Origin: Gnetum montanum
Taxonomy: Eukaryota; Streptophyta; Gnetopsida; Gnetales; Gnetaceae
Reading direction: 5' to 3'
Length of the DNA: 35,279 nt
Assembly (NCBI GenBank): GCA_015680685.1
Contig: MNCI01025259.1
Location: 1 to 35,279, forward strand
Shown here: piece by piece, positions 10,691 through 21,600 of the stretch
Layout: each line of letters begins with the position of its first letter
Position numbering within the stretch: the stretch's first letter is position 1
Translations under genes and position numbers: made by a program
The notes under the pieces: model-generated
Seen by the model: the letters and a program-made list of their open reading frames with translations, nothing else
Database searches by the model: none
Told to the model about the DNA's origin: nothing

Positions 10691-11506
10691 CATTTTTTCT
10701 TGTGACTACACTAGGTCCTACTAGTGACTACATTGGCCCAGCATAGTCATGCATTCTCCAACATAGTCAACATTTAGGGTCAATTTCCTAGGGTTAGTAT
10801 GGTTACTTTTGGGCTCCTAATGGCCCAGATAGTTAGTGTAGGGGATGGGTATTGAAGATTTGGAAGTTCTAACACTATTTTGACCTCTTAGAAGGTTGAA
10901 AAGCTTGTTCCTAGTGGTGACTATGTTGGGCTAGTAGGTCCCTAGTGTAATCATAAGGAATATATGAGTTCATGGGGTTTCTAGGGATCAAATAGATTAG
11001 AACTATAGTTGGATGATGTGTGTAAGGTTATGGGCATTCTAGGTTAGTTTGGGCCCTTTTGAGTGGTATACTACTAATTGTTTTTGCTACATTTTTTCTT
11101 CCTACTATGACCATGCTAGCCTAGCATAGTCACTAGCTTCTTCAATGTATTCATGAATGGGAAATGGATTTTAACTAGGTTTAGAGCTCAATCGATCATA
11201 CTAGTAGGCTTCTAGGATCACTAGTGTTGTTGGCTAGGGTTTTAATGTCAAAGTTGCTAGTTTTAGTGCCTGTTTGGATCATGAATTCTTAAATACCCTA
11301 TGAATACACTAGGCACGTAGTTCTTAGTGTAGTTGAGGGACTTGAATGAAAAAAGATGAAAAGGAATGAATTCTAGCTTGTTTCCCAAGGTTTCAAAGCC
11401 TGGGCATGCTCCGGTAGGGTTCTAGCTTTTTCTAGGAGTTAATTTGAGTGATTTTTGAGCTATTTTGGCCATTTTCAAGTGGACTACACTAGGCCTTGGT
11501 CAAGAT
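10690..11506 (+). repeat. Degenerate tandem array, unit about 185 bp, left part
   Basis: The core is GTGGACTACACTAGGCCTTG followed by GTAGTGACTACATTGGCCCA and then GCATAGTCAC. Cores start near 10701, 10917, 11101, 11302 and 11478. The last core is cut after CTTGGT at 11500, where the Copia element is inserted, and resumes at 17931. Confidence 0.75.
11495..11500 (+). repeat. Candidate target-site duplication, left
   Basis: CTTGGT stands here and again at 17931-17936, directly after the right LTR. Removing the element and one copy restores the array core. Six extra bases (CAAGAT) separate this copy from the LTR, so the duplication is not perfectly abutting. Confidence 0.5.
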
Positions 11507-12105
11507 TATTGAACATAGAAGGGGGGATTAATAAGTTTCCTAAGATAAATATTAATCAGCCAAAGAAGACACCAAATGTTAATGTGAATCCCAAACTTGG
11601 ATAGTCCACACTTGGAGGGTAGTTCACTAGCATACCTTCATACTTTATTTCTCTCAAAATGTGGTTTGAAGGGTACCACACCCTTTACAAGCTCTAAGCT
11701 CTACTCTAGAGATCTTTGACGCAATGAATCCACTCAACCCCATAAGGTCTCAACGTCCTTACAATGTGGTTTTCAGGATCCCATAACCTTTAGAACTTGA
11801 GCTCCACTCTGAAGTGTTGTGACACTACACCAACACTCAATCCTGTAGGATCCCAACAAGTTTAAGCAAGATACCTTCCCAGAAGAAGTGCATTAACCCT
11901 ATAGGATAACAAAAGAGAACAACAATTACAAGGAATAAATGAAACTAAGTTTGTTGATCCTTGTACTTTGAGTTACAACTCACTTTGGCCAATTACACTA
12001 GATTAAAGGTAGTACAATGAGGAACAATGATGATTACAATTATTTCTTGATAATGACACTTTATAGTACATAATGCTTGCCCATTTCCCAATGTTATGAA
12101 ATCTT

Positions 12106-12111
12106 CTTATA
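12106..12111 (-). promoter_or_regulatory. TATA-like box of the left Copia LTR
   Basis: GCCTATAAGAAG on the minus strand. The same place in the right LTR has GGCTATAATAAG at 17524-17519. Confidence 0.5.
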
Positions 12112-12170
12112 GGCAATATGTCTCCAAAATCACTTCAAAATTTGTGCAACAACTATGCAATGATCACTAT

Positions 12171-12394
12171 AGATGTCTTCTTCAAGGTTGGACATCTTTC
12201 TACATCAAAAATTCATTTTGGAAAGATGTCTTATCCACAAGAAAGACATCTTGATAAATATGTATTTCTTACTAGAAATATATCTATTGTTTTTCAAAGA
12301 TGTCTTTGTCTGAGCAATCTTCAACCTAGCCAAGGCGTTTGCTGTTTCTTGGAGACAACTTTACTAATTTTCTTTCACTTTAGCCAAGACATCT
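12171..12394 (-). promoter_or_regulatory. AGATGTCTT/AAGACATCT cluster in U3
   Basis: Six copies in both directions: 12171-12179, 12190-12198 (one mismatch), 12224-12232, 12244-12252, 12298-12306 and 12387-12394. AGATGTCT and AGACATCT are reverse complements, so neighbours can also pair. The cluster ends about 60 bp upstream of the TATA word on the minus strand, the usual place for LTR enhancers. The sequence is seen; the enhancer role is inferred. Confidence 0.55.
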
Positions 12395-12651
12395 GCTATT
12401 TCATGGATTCATCTTTCTTGATATTCCTTTGCACTTTAAAATCTTCATTCCTTGTCCTTACTCTTCAATTTTTGCATGCTTCCTTGAGATCTTGATGATG
12501 TCAACTTTGCTTGTGAATCCTTAAGTCACTTTCTCTTGTCCATGCCTAATATGAAGTCCTTGTCCATAATATTATCTTGTAGACACAACACCATGTAAAC
12601 ATCCATTTTTCTCCATTTTTCTTAAGGTTTTGACATACTAAACGTTCAACA

Positions 12652-12665
12652 ATCTTTCCATTTTT
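12652..12665 (-). promoter_or_regulatory. Polypurine tract of the nested Copia element
   Basis: On the minus strand AAAAATGGAAAGAT directly precedes TGTTGAAC of the 3' LTR. Position and purine content fit plus-strand priming. Confidence 0.7.
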
Positions 12666-13029
12666 GGTGATGTCCAAAACTTAAAACTTAAGAAAATGGA
12701 TGAGATAAAAAGCAATAAAAATATTATGACATATATAAATCCCTATGGAAGCCATGGACTAGGATAAAGCATTGAGATTCAAGGTATTTCAGTAGAATGT
12801 GGAAAACAAAGAAACAATATAAAAGTAAAGATTAAAAGTGCACCACACAAAGATAACAAGGAAAACACCATTAGTCTATAACTTTTCTGCAATTGTTCAT
12901 TCATCCAACTACCCACATAAATCTACATCTGTTCAAAATAACCAACTATCTATAGAAATGGAAGCATTAGATTAATCACATCTGTGAGAATTAAAAGCTT
13001 TTTCTCCTTTTTGAACATCAACAAAAAGA
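12666..13029 (-). other. Noncoding stretch between ORF2 and polypurine tract
   Basis: T-rich on the minus strand, with no frame or motif seen. Confidence 0.5.
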
Positions 13030-14720
13030 AGAGAGAAAAAGATCACTTGAGGTTCCTAATCACTAACCTCAGTCGCATCCTCAGAATTAGATCCTTTCAC
13101 CACTTAGGATCGATGATAAGTCTTCTCCTCATCTTCATCACTATTGGTTCTGTGTCAACTCAATTTCTATGCATCCTCATTAGAGGACTCCACTTGCTAG
13201 ATGGAAGCTTGTTTGGGATGAAGCTTTACTTGAAATTGAGATGAAGTTAGAGGATCTAGTTAAACTAAATGTTGCTAAGTTGGTACCCATTGGGATGTGG
13301 TCCCAAAGGTATTCTTCATAGCCCATTGCTCAAAAGAGCTGGGAGCATTGGTTGATGGAGGAACTAAATGTATAGGACATGTACGATCACGATGATTAGG
13401 CTATTGCATGGGAACATGATGCTTCCCTTGGATACAAGTTGGTAGTACCTTAGGCTTTGCATTGGACTCCATATCTAAGTTATAAGCACATGAAGGATCA
13501 GTTGCTATAGAATGCCTTGATGGTATAGGAACATCCTCCTCACTATCAAAAATAGGAGGGGTAATAACCTTCACGAACTCCTATTCATAAGAAGGAGGAT
13601 GAATACCAACTGCATTTAGAGTCTTACACAAGTAAGATAGATTTTTCCCAAGCTTCCTTGTGGTGTTTGCAAAAGGATGGAGAAGCTTCTTTAGTGAAGA
13701 ACTGATTTAGGCACTAGTGGATTTTGATTTTCTCATATTGGGAGAGGTTCTTGAAGATGATGCATCCTTCTTCTTCTTCTACAATTTGGTGCTCACTCTT
13801 GCTTCAACTACATTTGAAAGAATCCTCTTCTCAACATATTCACTAAGGTTTCTCTTGCCTTTGAACAAAGGCATATCTAGAATAGGTACACCCTTCTAAT
13901 GTGTCATCAAGCTGATGAGGTAGGAGTACCCAGGAATTCTTTCATTGGTAAATTGACTCAACATATCCTAGTAGAGTGTATGCCCTAGATCTAATGGCAC
14001 TTCTGTGAGAAGATAGTAAAACAAAAAATCTTGGGATGATACTGGATAACTTTAACTTTCCCCTTTTACTATAATGTTATACAACATAATAAAAGACAAA
14101 GTGGAAGTCTCAAGAGTCATCATGATTCCCTCAACATAACCTTTATCAAAGGATATATCTTTTCCAAACAAAACATCACAAAATTCATCATATCCTATAG
14201 GAATTATACCATTTGTATAAATGTAATGCATGGTATTAATGGTTACCCAAAAGACATCTGCATTAGAGATCCCAAGGATTTCATTCACAACTTGAGGAGA
14301 GACCTTGATGAGAAGACTGTAAACCATGGAAGTGAATTATCCTACAACAACATTTGTAACAATAATATTGTAATAGAATTCTCTAATCAACACTTCAGAG
14401 ACTAGAAACATCATTATAATGAAATATTCCCAATTCAAAGCTTTGAAATAATCCATTAAAGTAGTTTTTCTATCTGTAGGAAAAGAGAGAGAGTTCTTAG
14501 AGATAATGCTTGCAATTCATGTTGCCTCAAACCTATGTTGTGCACTTTTACTATAGAATTGGGACATATAAGTGGGTGGAATGCTACTAGAACTTCCTCT
14601 AGATTTTTTGTTTGATGGTTCCCTAGATGTCCCAACCTTCTTTTGGATCATTTCTAACAAAATTGCTATTGATGGTGGAGCCCTAGTTGTCTCTGTGAGG
14701 TCAATTTGGGAGAATAACAT
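13030..14720 (-). pseudogene. ORF2 of the nested Copia element, resembling plant transposon-protein domains
   Basis: The minus-strand frame opens with ATG at 14720, and the frames at 14720-14517 and 14327-14052 are in the same phase with only nonsense changes between. A serine/lysine-rich N-terminus is followed by a segment of about 150 residues with a W-EYF start, an LIREFY segment and SPQVVNEILGIS. The pattern recalls the 'putative plant transposon protein' domain family found in many plant LTR elements; this is from memory and not searched. After a frameshift near 13930, a basic Ser/Lys-rich tail with a run of lysines (near 13770) runs to about 13030. It has no pol motif and no clear membrane segment. 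Its place after gag and before the 3' LTR is where envelope-like or extra ORFs sit in other plant elements. Function unknown. Confidence 0.55.
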
Positions 14721-14779
14721 AAAATAATGAGTGTTTTAACTTTAATAGTAGGGGTGAACATGGGATTAGAACAAAAAAG

Positions 14780-14910
14780 AAGACATATTTCATACATAGT
14801 AGACATATATTCTATGTTTTAAAATCACCAGTAGATGTCTTTACAAGAAAAATCAAATAGACATCTTATTTAATAAGTAGATGTCTTTTGTTTGGAGATG
14901 ATGTCTTTTT
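14780..14910 (-). promoter_or_regulatory. Second AGATGTCTT/AAGACATCT cluster, upstream of ORF2
   Basis: AGATGTCTT at 14833-14841, AGACATCTT at 14859-14867 and AGATGTCTT at 14879-14887, plus looser copies on both sides. On the minus strand this ends about 60 bp before the ORF2 ATG. It is the same motif as in the LTR U3, so ORF2 may have had its own promoter (inference). Confidence 0.45.
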
Positions 14911-15227
14911 GAGAGAGGCTCATTAGGATGGGGTTTGGGAAAATTTTCCAAGGCCTATAGTCTCAATATATACTTTCAAAAAAAAAAAAAATTACCTCTA
15001 CTTATTACTATTCCATCAAGAATTAAAGGTACTTAGAGAGCTAGAGAAGGAATTTCCTCTTTTGAGGATTCTCTTCTCAAACAAACTTCTTTAATGTCCA
15101 AGTCTTGGCTTCCTCTCACAAATTTGTCAATGAGAGTTTCTTGGTTCTCATATTCTTTCATTTTAATTCTCCATTCTTTCTTGATTCCTTTTTTCTTTTG
15201 AGTTTATGTCCAATCTCTCCTATGATC

Positions 15228-16855
15228 CTACAAAATGTCCTTTATTGATGCACTTTGATAATACCAAGGAGTCATATGATATGAACAAGTATTCACATGA
15301 TGATACTTAAGATTGAAATCCCATTGTTTATGTTTTAATTTATGACAATAATAGCACATAATCCTCTTATGGTAGTAAGAATGATTATGATGATTAAACC
15401 CTTTAGGACCCTTTTAGTGGATGAAAGCTTCTTCTGATTTTGATGTAGTAGTAATATCCATTGAAAGATCACTTGTTTGAAGTGGGCCTGTTGATGATGG
15501 TTTCTCTTGCATATAGCATCCTAGTATACTCTTATCATGTGGACTTCTTCCTTGTCCTAAAACCATCTGAATGGATTCCTTTCCCTTTACCAGCCTTTCA
15601 TTTACTAATTTGACATATGGAATTTCTACTTTGGCCTACTAATAAGACAAGGATAGCTTTTCATTCTCAGCCCTTAGGTGTGAGAGTTCTTTAGTAAGGT
15701 CAAAAACATTTAAATTCAATATGGAGATTTCATATTCCTTAGTTTTGACTTGTTTATTTAACTTATTACAAAGATTTTAAAAAGACAAAAGATCATTACA
15801 TAATAAATCAAATGTCTCTTCATCATTAAGATCATCACATGATGAATTAGTGTCATCATCAGTGAGGGCCATGTAGATGAGATGAGAATTTTTTGCATCA
15901 TCCTCCATCTCTTCCTCTACTATATATCATCCCAAATTGTATAGAAGTTGGTCTTTGTTACCTCATCATTGGATTTGTTCTTGTGTTGCATCCTGCTATT
16001 GATAGAACATTTAGAGGCCATATGACCTCTTCCATCGCAAATTCAACACTCTATAGAAGAGATGTCAATGTTAGAATTTAAATTTTTTTTACCTCTTTCT
16101 TTACCATTGAATAAATTGGATCTTTGCTGATTTTGCCCCTTCTTCTTGTTATCAATCATTGTAGCTTTCTTGAAAGAAAGGCAATCTCATCTTCACTACC
16201 CTCATCATGCTGAGTGAGCTCCTTCACCTTGGAGGTAGTATTTAGAGTGATGGGTTTTTCTTGGATAGCTCATTTGCTTATGAGGTTCATTTCATAAGCA
16301 ATGAGAGAACTTTGAAGCTCTTCAAATTTCAAAGTTGAAAAATCTTTGATTTCCTTCATGGCCATGACCTTTGGTTTGAACTCCAGTTGAAGTGTTCTAA
16401 TCATTTTAATGATGGCATTGCTCTCAGGAAAATCTTTAATAGTACCTCTAATGGTTACAATAATATATTTTGCTCTAATGAAGTAATCTTTTATTTTCTC
16501 ACCTCTCATTTTAAGCTTATCATATTTTCTTTGCAAAAATAACAATTTAGATTATTTGATAATAGAGGTTCCTTCATAAGTAGCTTCTAATGTTTGCCAA
16601 ATTTCTTTGGCTGTTTTACATCCAATATAAACAATTTTTGGCTTTTGAGTCAAACATACACTTATCTTTCTCCTCTTGTATTCATTTTTTGTAGGGCTTG
16701 ATGGTTCTAGTAGAGCTATTGATAGGTAGAGTGTAGCCTTCAAGGATGGACTCCTAAATGTTGAACTCTATAGATTTGAAGAATCCTTGCATCTTAGCTT
16801 TCCAATAGGTGAATCCATCAAACATGGGTGACTTTGTATAAGATGTTCCCTCCAT
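15228..16855 (-). pseudogene. Copia gag with zinc knuckle and acidic/coiled tail
   Basis: It starts at ATG 16855 (ATGGAGGGAACATC), 39 nt after the primer-binding site. The N-terminal part has the SP-FDG--YW-AKM motif of Copia gag. The UBN2-like core follows: AKEIWQTLEATYEG (near 16590), LKM-GE-I-DY (near 16500), IRTLQLEFKPKV and the KDFSTLKFEELQSSLIAYE segment (near 16330). A CCHC knuckle (C-x2-C-x4-H-x4-C) lies at 16049-16007 with all ligands kept. An acidic part (15870) and a Leu/Glu-rich likely coiled coil (15760-15600) come next, then a second knuckle-like C-x2-C-x4-H near 15345 whose last Cys is Phe. Several stops and at least two frameshifts make it non-functional. Confidence 0.85.
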
Positions 16856-16893
16856 TGTTCACTCTTGAAGTTAATGATGAAAGAGAGTACCAA

Positions 16894-16905
16894 GCTCTGA
16901 TACCA
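16894..16905 (-). promoter_or_regulatory. Primer-binding site for initiator tRNA-Met
   Basis: On the minus strand TGGTATCAGAGC, the exact complement of the 3' end of plant initiator tRNA-Met as used by Copia elements. It lies 9 nt inside the right LTR and fixes the orientation. Confidence 0.92.
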
Positions 16906-16914
16906 CTTAAGGAT

Positions 16915-17930
16915 TGTTGAACTTATAAAGGGGGTGGGATGAATAAGTTCGCCAAAGTTAAAAATTGTTTGAAACAAAGTTGATACCAAAATGAACATGG
17001 TTCCCCAACTTGGGTAGTTCACACTTAGAGGGTAGTTTGCTAGCATACCTTTAGAGGTTTTTGCTCTCCAAATGTGGTTTGAAGGGTACCACACCTTGTA
17101 TAAGCTCTAAGCTCTACTCTAGAGTGATTCAATGCAACAAATCCACTCAACCCTACAAGGTTTTGATAAGCTTAGAATGTGGTTTCCAAGAACTTACAAC
17201 CTTTACAACTTGAACCTTACTCTAAAGTGTTGTGATGATACACCAATACTTAATCCAGTAGAATCCCAACAAGCTTAAGCAATATGCCTTTCTAAAAGAG
17301 GCACAACAACCCTATAAGGTAACAAAAGAGAGCAACAATTATAAGGAATGAATGCAACTAAGTTTGCTAATTCTTATACTTTGAGGTATAGCTCACTTTG
17401 ACTAATTAAAATAGATAAAAGATAGTATAATGAGGAACAATGATGATTACAATGATTGCTTAAAAATGACACTTGATAGTACATAATTCTTGCCCATTTT
17501 CCAATGGAATGAAGTCTTATTATAGCCAATATGTTTCTAAAATTGCTTTGGAATTTGTACAACATCTATCTAACAGTTACTAGAGATGTCTTCCTTGAGG
17601 CTAAGATGTCTTTTTACATCAGATCTTCATTCTTGAAAGACATCTTCTCCACAAGAAAGATGTCTTCATGAATATGTCTTTCTTACTAGAAATATGTTTG
17701 CTAGTTTTCAAAGACATATTTGTCTCATCCTTGTCCTTGCTCTTGAATTTTTGCATGCTTTATTGAGATCTTAACAATATCAAATTTTCTTATGAATCCT
17801 TGATTTGTTTGCTCTGGTCCATGCCTATTATGAAGTCCTTGTCCATAATTTTGTATTGTAAACACAACACCACACAAACATCCTTTTTTCTCCTTTTTCC
17901 TTAAGGTTTGGACATACTAAAAGGTCAACA
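16915..17930 (-). repeat. 5' LTR of the nested Copia element
   Basis: On the minus strand it starts TGTTGACC (17930) and ends GTTCAACA (16915), with intact TG and CA ends. TATA-like TATAAT is at 17524-17519. The U3 cluster of AGATGTCTT/AAGACATCT-type motifs lies at about 17583-17720, as in the other LTR. Confidence 0.9.
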
Positions 17931-20215
17931 CTTGGTAGTGGTTACACTAGCCTAATTTAGTCACTATTTTCCTTAGTATAGTTAAATTTCAAAAGTGAAA
18001 AATACTAAGTTTTATTTCTAAAATTGACTTTAGCAGGATCCAAAAACTTCTAAAAATGAACTTAGAGTTATTTTTGATAACTTTTGATCAATTTTAGATG
18101 GACTATGCTGGGCCTTGGTAGTGACAACATTGGTCCAACATAGTCACATCATCCCTTACCATAGTTAAGGATTTGATGATAAAAATGATGAGAAAAGGTA
18201 AGTTTCATGGCCAGACATGCTTTGGTGAGGCTCTAAGGTTCATTAGAAGTGGGTTTGGCCTCTTTACTGTCAGTCTTAAGCAACTTGAAGTGGACTACAC
18301 TAAGGTTTGACAATGACAATGCTGGCCCAATGTAGCCACAATTTTCCTTAGCATAGTTGAGGTTTTGGAAGTGAAAAATGATGAATTTTGGTTCAACTCC
18401 AAGGTTTGATGGTCTCAATATGTTCCAACAAGGTCCTACAGGTAAAAAAGGTGTTCTGTTGGTTAGATTTAACTTCGTTTAAGCCAAAAAATGTGGAATA
18501 TGTTAGGAAACACTAGTGATTACATTAGCCTACTGTAGTCACCTCATTTTTTAGTGTAGTTAACACTTTAGGATGGATAATATAGGTTTTCATGGTTAAA
18601 AATAGCTTCAAAAAAGGCCCTAGGGTTTACCAAAAGTTAATTTTGGCTATTTTTTGCAATTTTTGATCACTTCTTTATGGACTACACTAGGCTTTGGTAG
18701 TGACTACACTCCATCCCCTAGCATAGTCAAGGTTGTAGTGATCAAAAATTATGAAAAGATGCAAATTTTGTGCTTAAATAGGCTTAGATGATGTTTTGGG
18801 TTTTGTAAGTCAATTTGCATGATTTATGGTAGATTTTGTCAAATTTAGGTGGACTGTGCTAGGCTTTGACAGTGACTACGTTGGCCTAGCATAGTCACAA
18901 CTTTCATCCAATGTAGTCAAGGTTTGGACATGTGAAGAATGGGAAAAAGTACCAAGGTTTATTTTAGTCTTCAATCCTGCTGGGTTTTGGGGTTCTTGGG
19001 AGATGAGTTGGACTAGAAAATGAGTTGTTCCAAGCTTTCTAGGTGGACTACTCTATCCACCTCTAGTGACTACATTAGCCTAGCATAGTCACTCTTGATA
19101 AATAACATTTGGTATGGAAAATGATAACATATTGCCTTGGATTTTAGTTTAGCATGGTTATGAGGTTTCTAGAGGTGGATTTGAGTTTTAAGATGATTGG
19201 TTCATGGGTTGCAAGACACTAGCCACCTACTATGACTATGCTGGCCCAGTGTAGTCACTACGTTTCCCTAGAATAGTTATGGAAAATCATTGATTTTTAT
19301 CACCAACAAACAAATTTGACTAGGTTTCAAGGCTAGCCATGGTTTAGGAAGGTATGATAGTCATTTGAAGTTGATTTGGAGGCTAGATGGGATAAGCATG
19401 ATATATTCTATCATGGACTATGATGGGCCAACATACTCCTACTACTTACCATCTTAGTCACACCAAGAATCTACTCTATGGTTTGATGCCATTTGGATGC
19501 CTAGTGACTACTAATCCTAACTTCCTACTGTTGGTTTAGGTGTAGGGTTTTATGGGTTGATGGTTAGTATGGATGGGTGGGTTGGGATTGGGAAGAGGCA
19601 AGATATTTTACTAGACAATGCTAGGCTAGTATCGTCCATCCTCAAGACTATCGTAGTCCCATAGAAAACCAATTTTCTACATGAATATTAAAGCTTTCTA
19701 CAATCCTATTTGTTGTGGGTGTGAATACTGGCTTGCATGATTTGGTTGTGAGGTTTTTAACATGGAAAATGGATTGCGAATTGGGTTTTGAAGGATGGAT
19801 GGGAGGTGTTATTTGTTTCAAGGATTCTAGGAGTGTAGGCTTCAGTGTAGTCAAGCTTGGAAGTTGAGAGTGCTTAGTGTAGTCATGGCTATATTGGGGT
19901 TGTTTTTGGAGTGCCCAATGGGACCCACTTAAAATTAGCAAGTTTTAATGAAAAATCTCCTAATAACCCAAGTGTAGTCCCTAGTTTCCAATTTCATCAC
20001 CAAGTGAAGTGGGAGTTGTGCATGGCAACTAGGGTTTCAAGGTGGGCGCTTAGGTTTAAGGCTTGCTTTCACTTAGAAAAACTTGCAAAAATAATTATTG
20101 TCACACTTCTTAGCTATTGTGCCCAAGTTGAAGCTTTGTTCTTACCACCAACACTAGCCCTAGCATAGCCACATCTATTTCTACCCAAGTGCCAGTGTAG
20201 TCACTCCAAGACTAG
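17931..20215 (+). repeat. Degenerate tandem array, unit about 185 bp, right part
   Basis: It continues the array of 10690-11506. Cores of the type GTGGACTACACTAGGC...TAGTGACTACATTGGCC...GCATAGTCAC begin near 17937 (rest of the split unit), 18099, 18289, 18506, 18677, 18850, 19043, 19215, 19412 and 19610, then fade near 19840 and 20150. Spacing is 155-220 bp. Between cores the sequence is T/G-rich with recurring 'AAGGTTT' and 'GATGAAAA' words. No coding frame. Confidence 0.75.
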
Positions 20216-20256
20216 CAAAATCCAAGGATTTTCTTGCATTCTTTGTACTAATTAGC

Positions 20257-20400
20257 ATGAAGAAGAAGGCACCCACAAAGAATCCCACATTGGAGGAGGT
20301 AGATGTAGCTACCCAATCCTTATCATTCCTTTCCCATCTAATGATTAGAGAATGTTCCATCATCATTCTTCCCAAGTACACCTCTTCACCAATCTTCCCA
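20257..20400 (+). pseudogene. Candidate first exon of the gene relic
   Basis: ATG with A at -3 starts a basic N-terminus (MKKKAPTKNPTLEE). A possible donor follows after GAGGAG at about 20299 (GTAGAT), or the exon runs further; the 3' end is unresolved. Linkage to the later exons is by position only. Confidence 0.35.
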
Positions 20401-20479
20401 TTTATTCTATTTTTGGGGTTTATTTTGTTTCTCAAATCTAGGCTTGTATATTTGTTATTTTGGGATTTCATAAAAATAC

Positions 20480-21540
20480 CATCATAGATTTAGGCCATGT
20501 TTAGCTATTTTCAACGTTTCTTGGGCTTTGGATTTTATTTATGTTGAGGTTTAAATACTTTTTCCATGATTTCCATGGGTTTTTGCTTTTTTCTACCCAA
20601 TAAAGAAATGTCACTTGTGAATTTTTTTCTTGAGAAATTGGTTAGATTTTCTAGTTTTCTAAGGTTATAGGATTATGGCCTACTATTTTCTAGTTATTTG
20701 GATTTTTAAACAACTTGATTTTGCTATACAAATAATTTTCTATGGCTATTTCCATCAGGCCCTGTCAAGTGGGTTTTCTATTTTTTTGGCCATTTTTGGT
20801 CTAAATTGTGTATTTTATATGCAATAAAAGGCTATGAAATTTTCAGTTTAATGGCATGGATTTGTAGTTTAATATTTTAGGATTCAAACAAATTTTGAAC
20901 CATTGAATTTGGATAAACGATTTGGTTTTTATGATTTTTTTCATGAGCTCGTGTGAAAATGGGTTTTTGGCATGATGACCATGGTTAGGTTAATTTGGTA
21001 AATTTTTATAAAAATATGGTTAATAATTTTTATGGTTTCTTATCATAATATTATATTTCATGGTTTTATGATTCCAATGACAGTATGATCATAAAAAATG
21101 GATAAGCGGTTGATTTTCTACAAATGTTTTCATAAAGTCACACGAAATTGAGGTTTTAAGGTTGTTATGCATTTATCCCTGTGGAGATGGGCAACGTTGA
21201 GACTTTGGAAAATTTTTTTCCATCAATGTTCCATGATCTTGCAGATTTTTTGGGATGTTGGGAAGGGTCTAGATGTGGTTTAGATCAAATAAAATTTTTT
21301 TGATAGTTTTTGTAAGTGATTTTCCATGGCTATTTTGTAAAACTTTGGTTGGAGATTTGGATCATGTTTTGAATTTTTCCTAAGTGTTGGTTTCTATGTT
21401 GTGTGATTATAAGGGTAAAAAGGTTGGCATGGTAGTTATAATTTTATCTTGTTATCATTTTGGTATTGTTTATTTTTAGTTTTGGTTTATGCATGTTTGT
21501 AATAGTTATGTATTGGATATTACAAGGCCTTCTTGAAGCT
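20480..21540 (+). other. T-rich noncoding stretch, candidate long first intron
   Basis: About 1 kb, strongly T-rich on the plus strand with many 'TTTTGG' and 'ATTTTT' words, and no frame. Composition and position fit an intron between the candidate first exon and the exon at 21601, but neither border is certain. Confidence 0.4.
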
Positions 21541-21600
21541 TGTCCTAGTGGTTATAGAGATGGTGGGACTCTTGTGCTACATCCATCTCCCAAGATCCAA

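Larger units (their letters stand above)
11507..12651 (-). repeat. 3' LTR of the nested Copia element
   Basis: On the minus strand it begins TGTTGAACG (12651) and ends GTTCAATA (11507), where CA has become TA. A TATA-like word is at 12111-12106, about 540 bp in. Six AGATGTCTT/AAGACATCT-type motifs lie just upstream of it. It aligns along its length with 16915-17930. Confidence 0.88.
11507..17930 (-). mobile_element. Nested non-autonomous Copia LTR retrotransposon, 6.4 kb
   Basis: Two direct LTRs (11507-12651 and 16915-17930) flank an internal region read on the minus strand. The primer-binding site for initiator tRNA-Met sits beside the right LTR, and a purine-rich tract beside the left LTR. 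Internal order on the minus strand: gag with zinc knuckle (16855-15228), a short noncoding part with a motif cluster, and ORF2 (14720-13030). No protease, integrase, RT or RNase H motif was found anywhere in the roughly 4.3-kb interior, so it must have depended on another element's pol. It is inserted in the 185-bp array. The LTRs differ by many substitutions and small indels, so the insertion is old. Confidence 0.88.

Noticed and set aside
12118-12495. 125-codon plus-strand frame
   Set aside because: It lies inside the 3' LTR of the minus-strand Copia element and follows the repeated AGATGTCTT words; it is a chance frame.
12984-13899. Plus-strand frames at 12984-13244 and 13717-13899
   Set aside because: Shadows of the ORF2 tail and its 3' flank on the minus strand.
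16768-17094. 108-codon minus-strand frame as a separate protein
   Set aside because: It spans the LTR end, primer-binding site and first gag codons in a frame other than that of gag.
19648-20168. Frames on both strands at 19648-19941 and 19911-20168
   Set aside because: They fall in the faded end of the 185-bp array and show no domain or consistent codon pattern.
10690-20215. CRISPR array or centromeric satellite
   Set aside because: Units are long, degenerate and without constant spacers, and the DNA is clearly plant nuclear; too few units and too much variation to claim a centromeric satellite.
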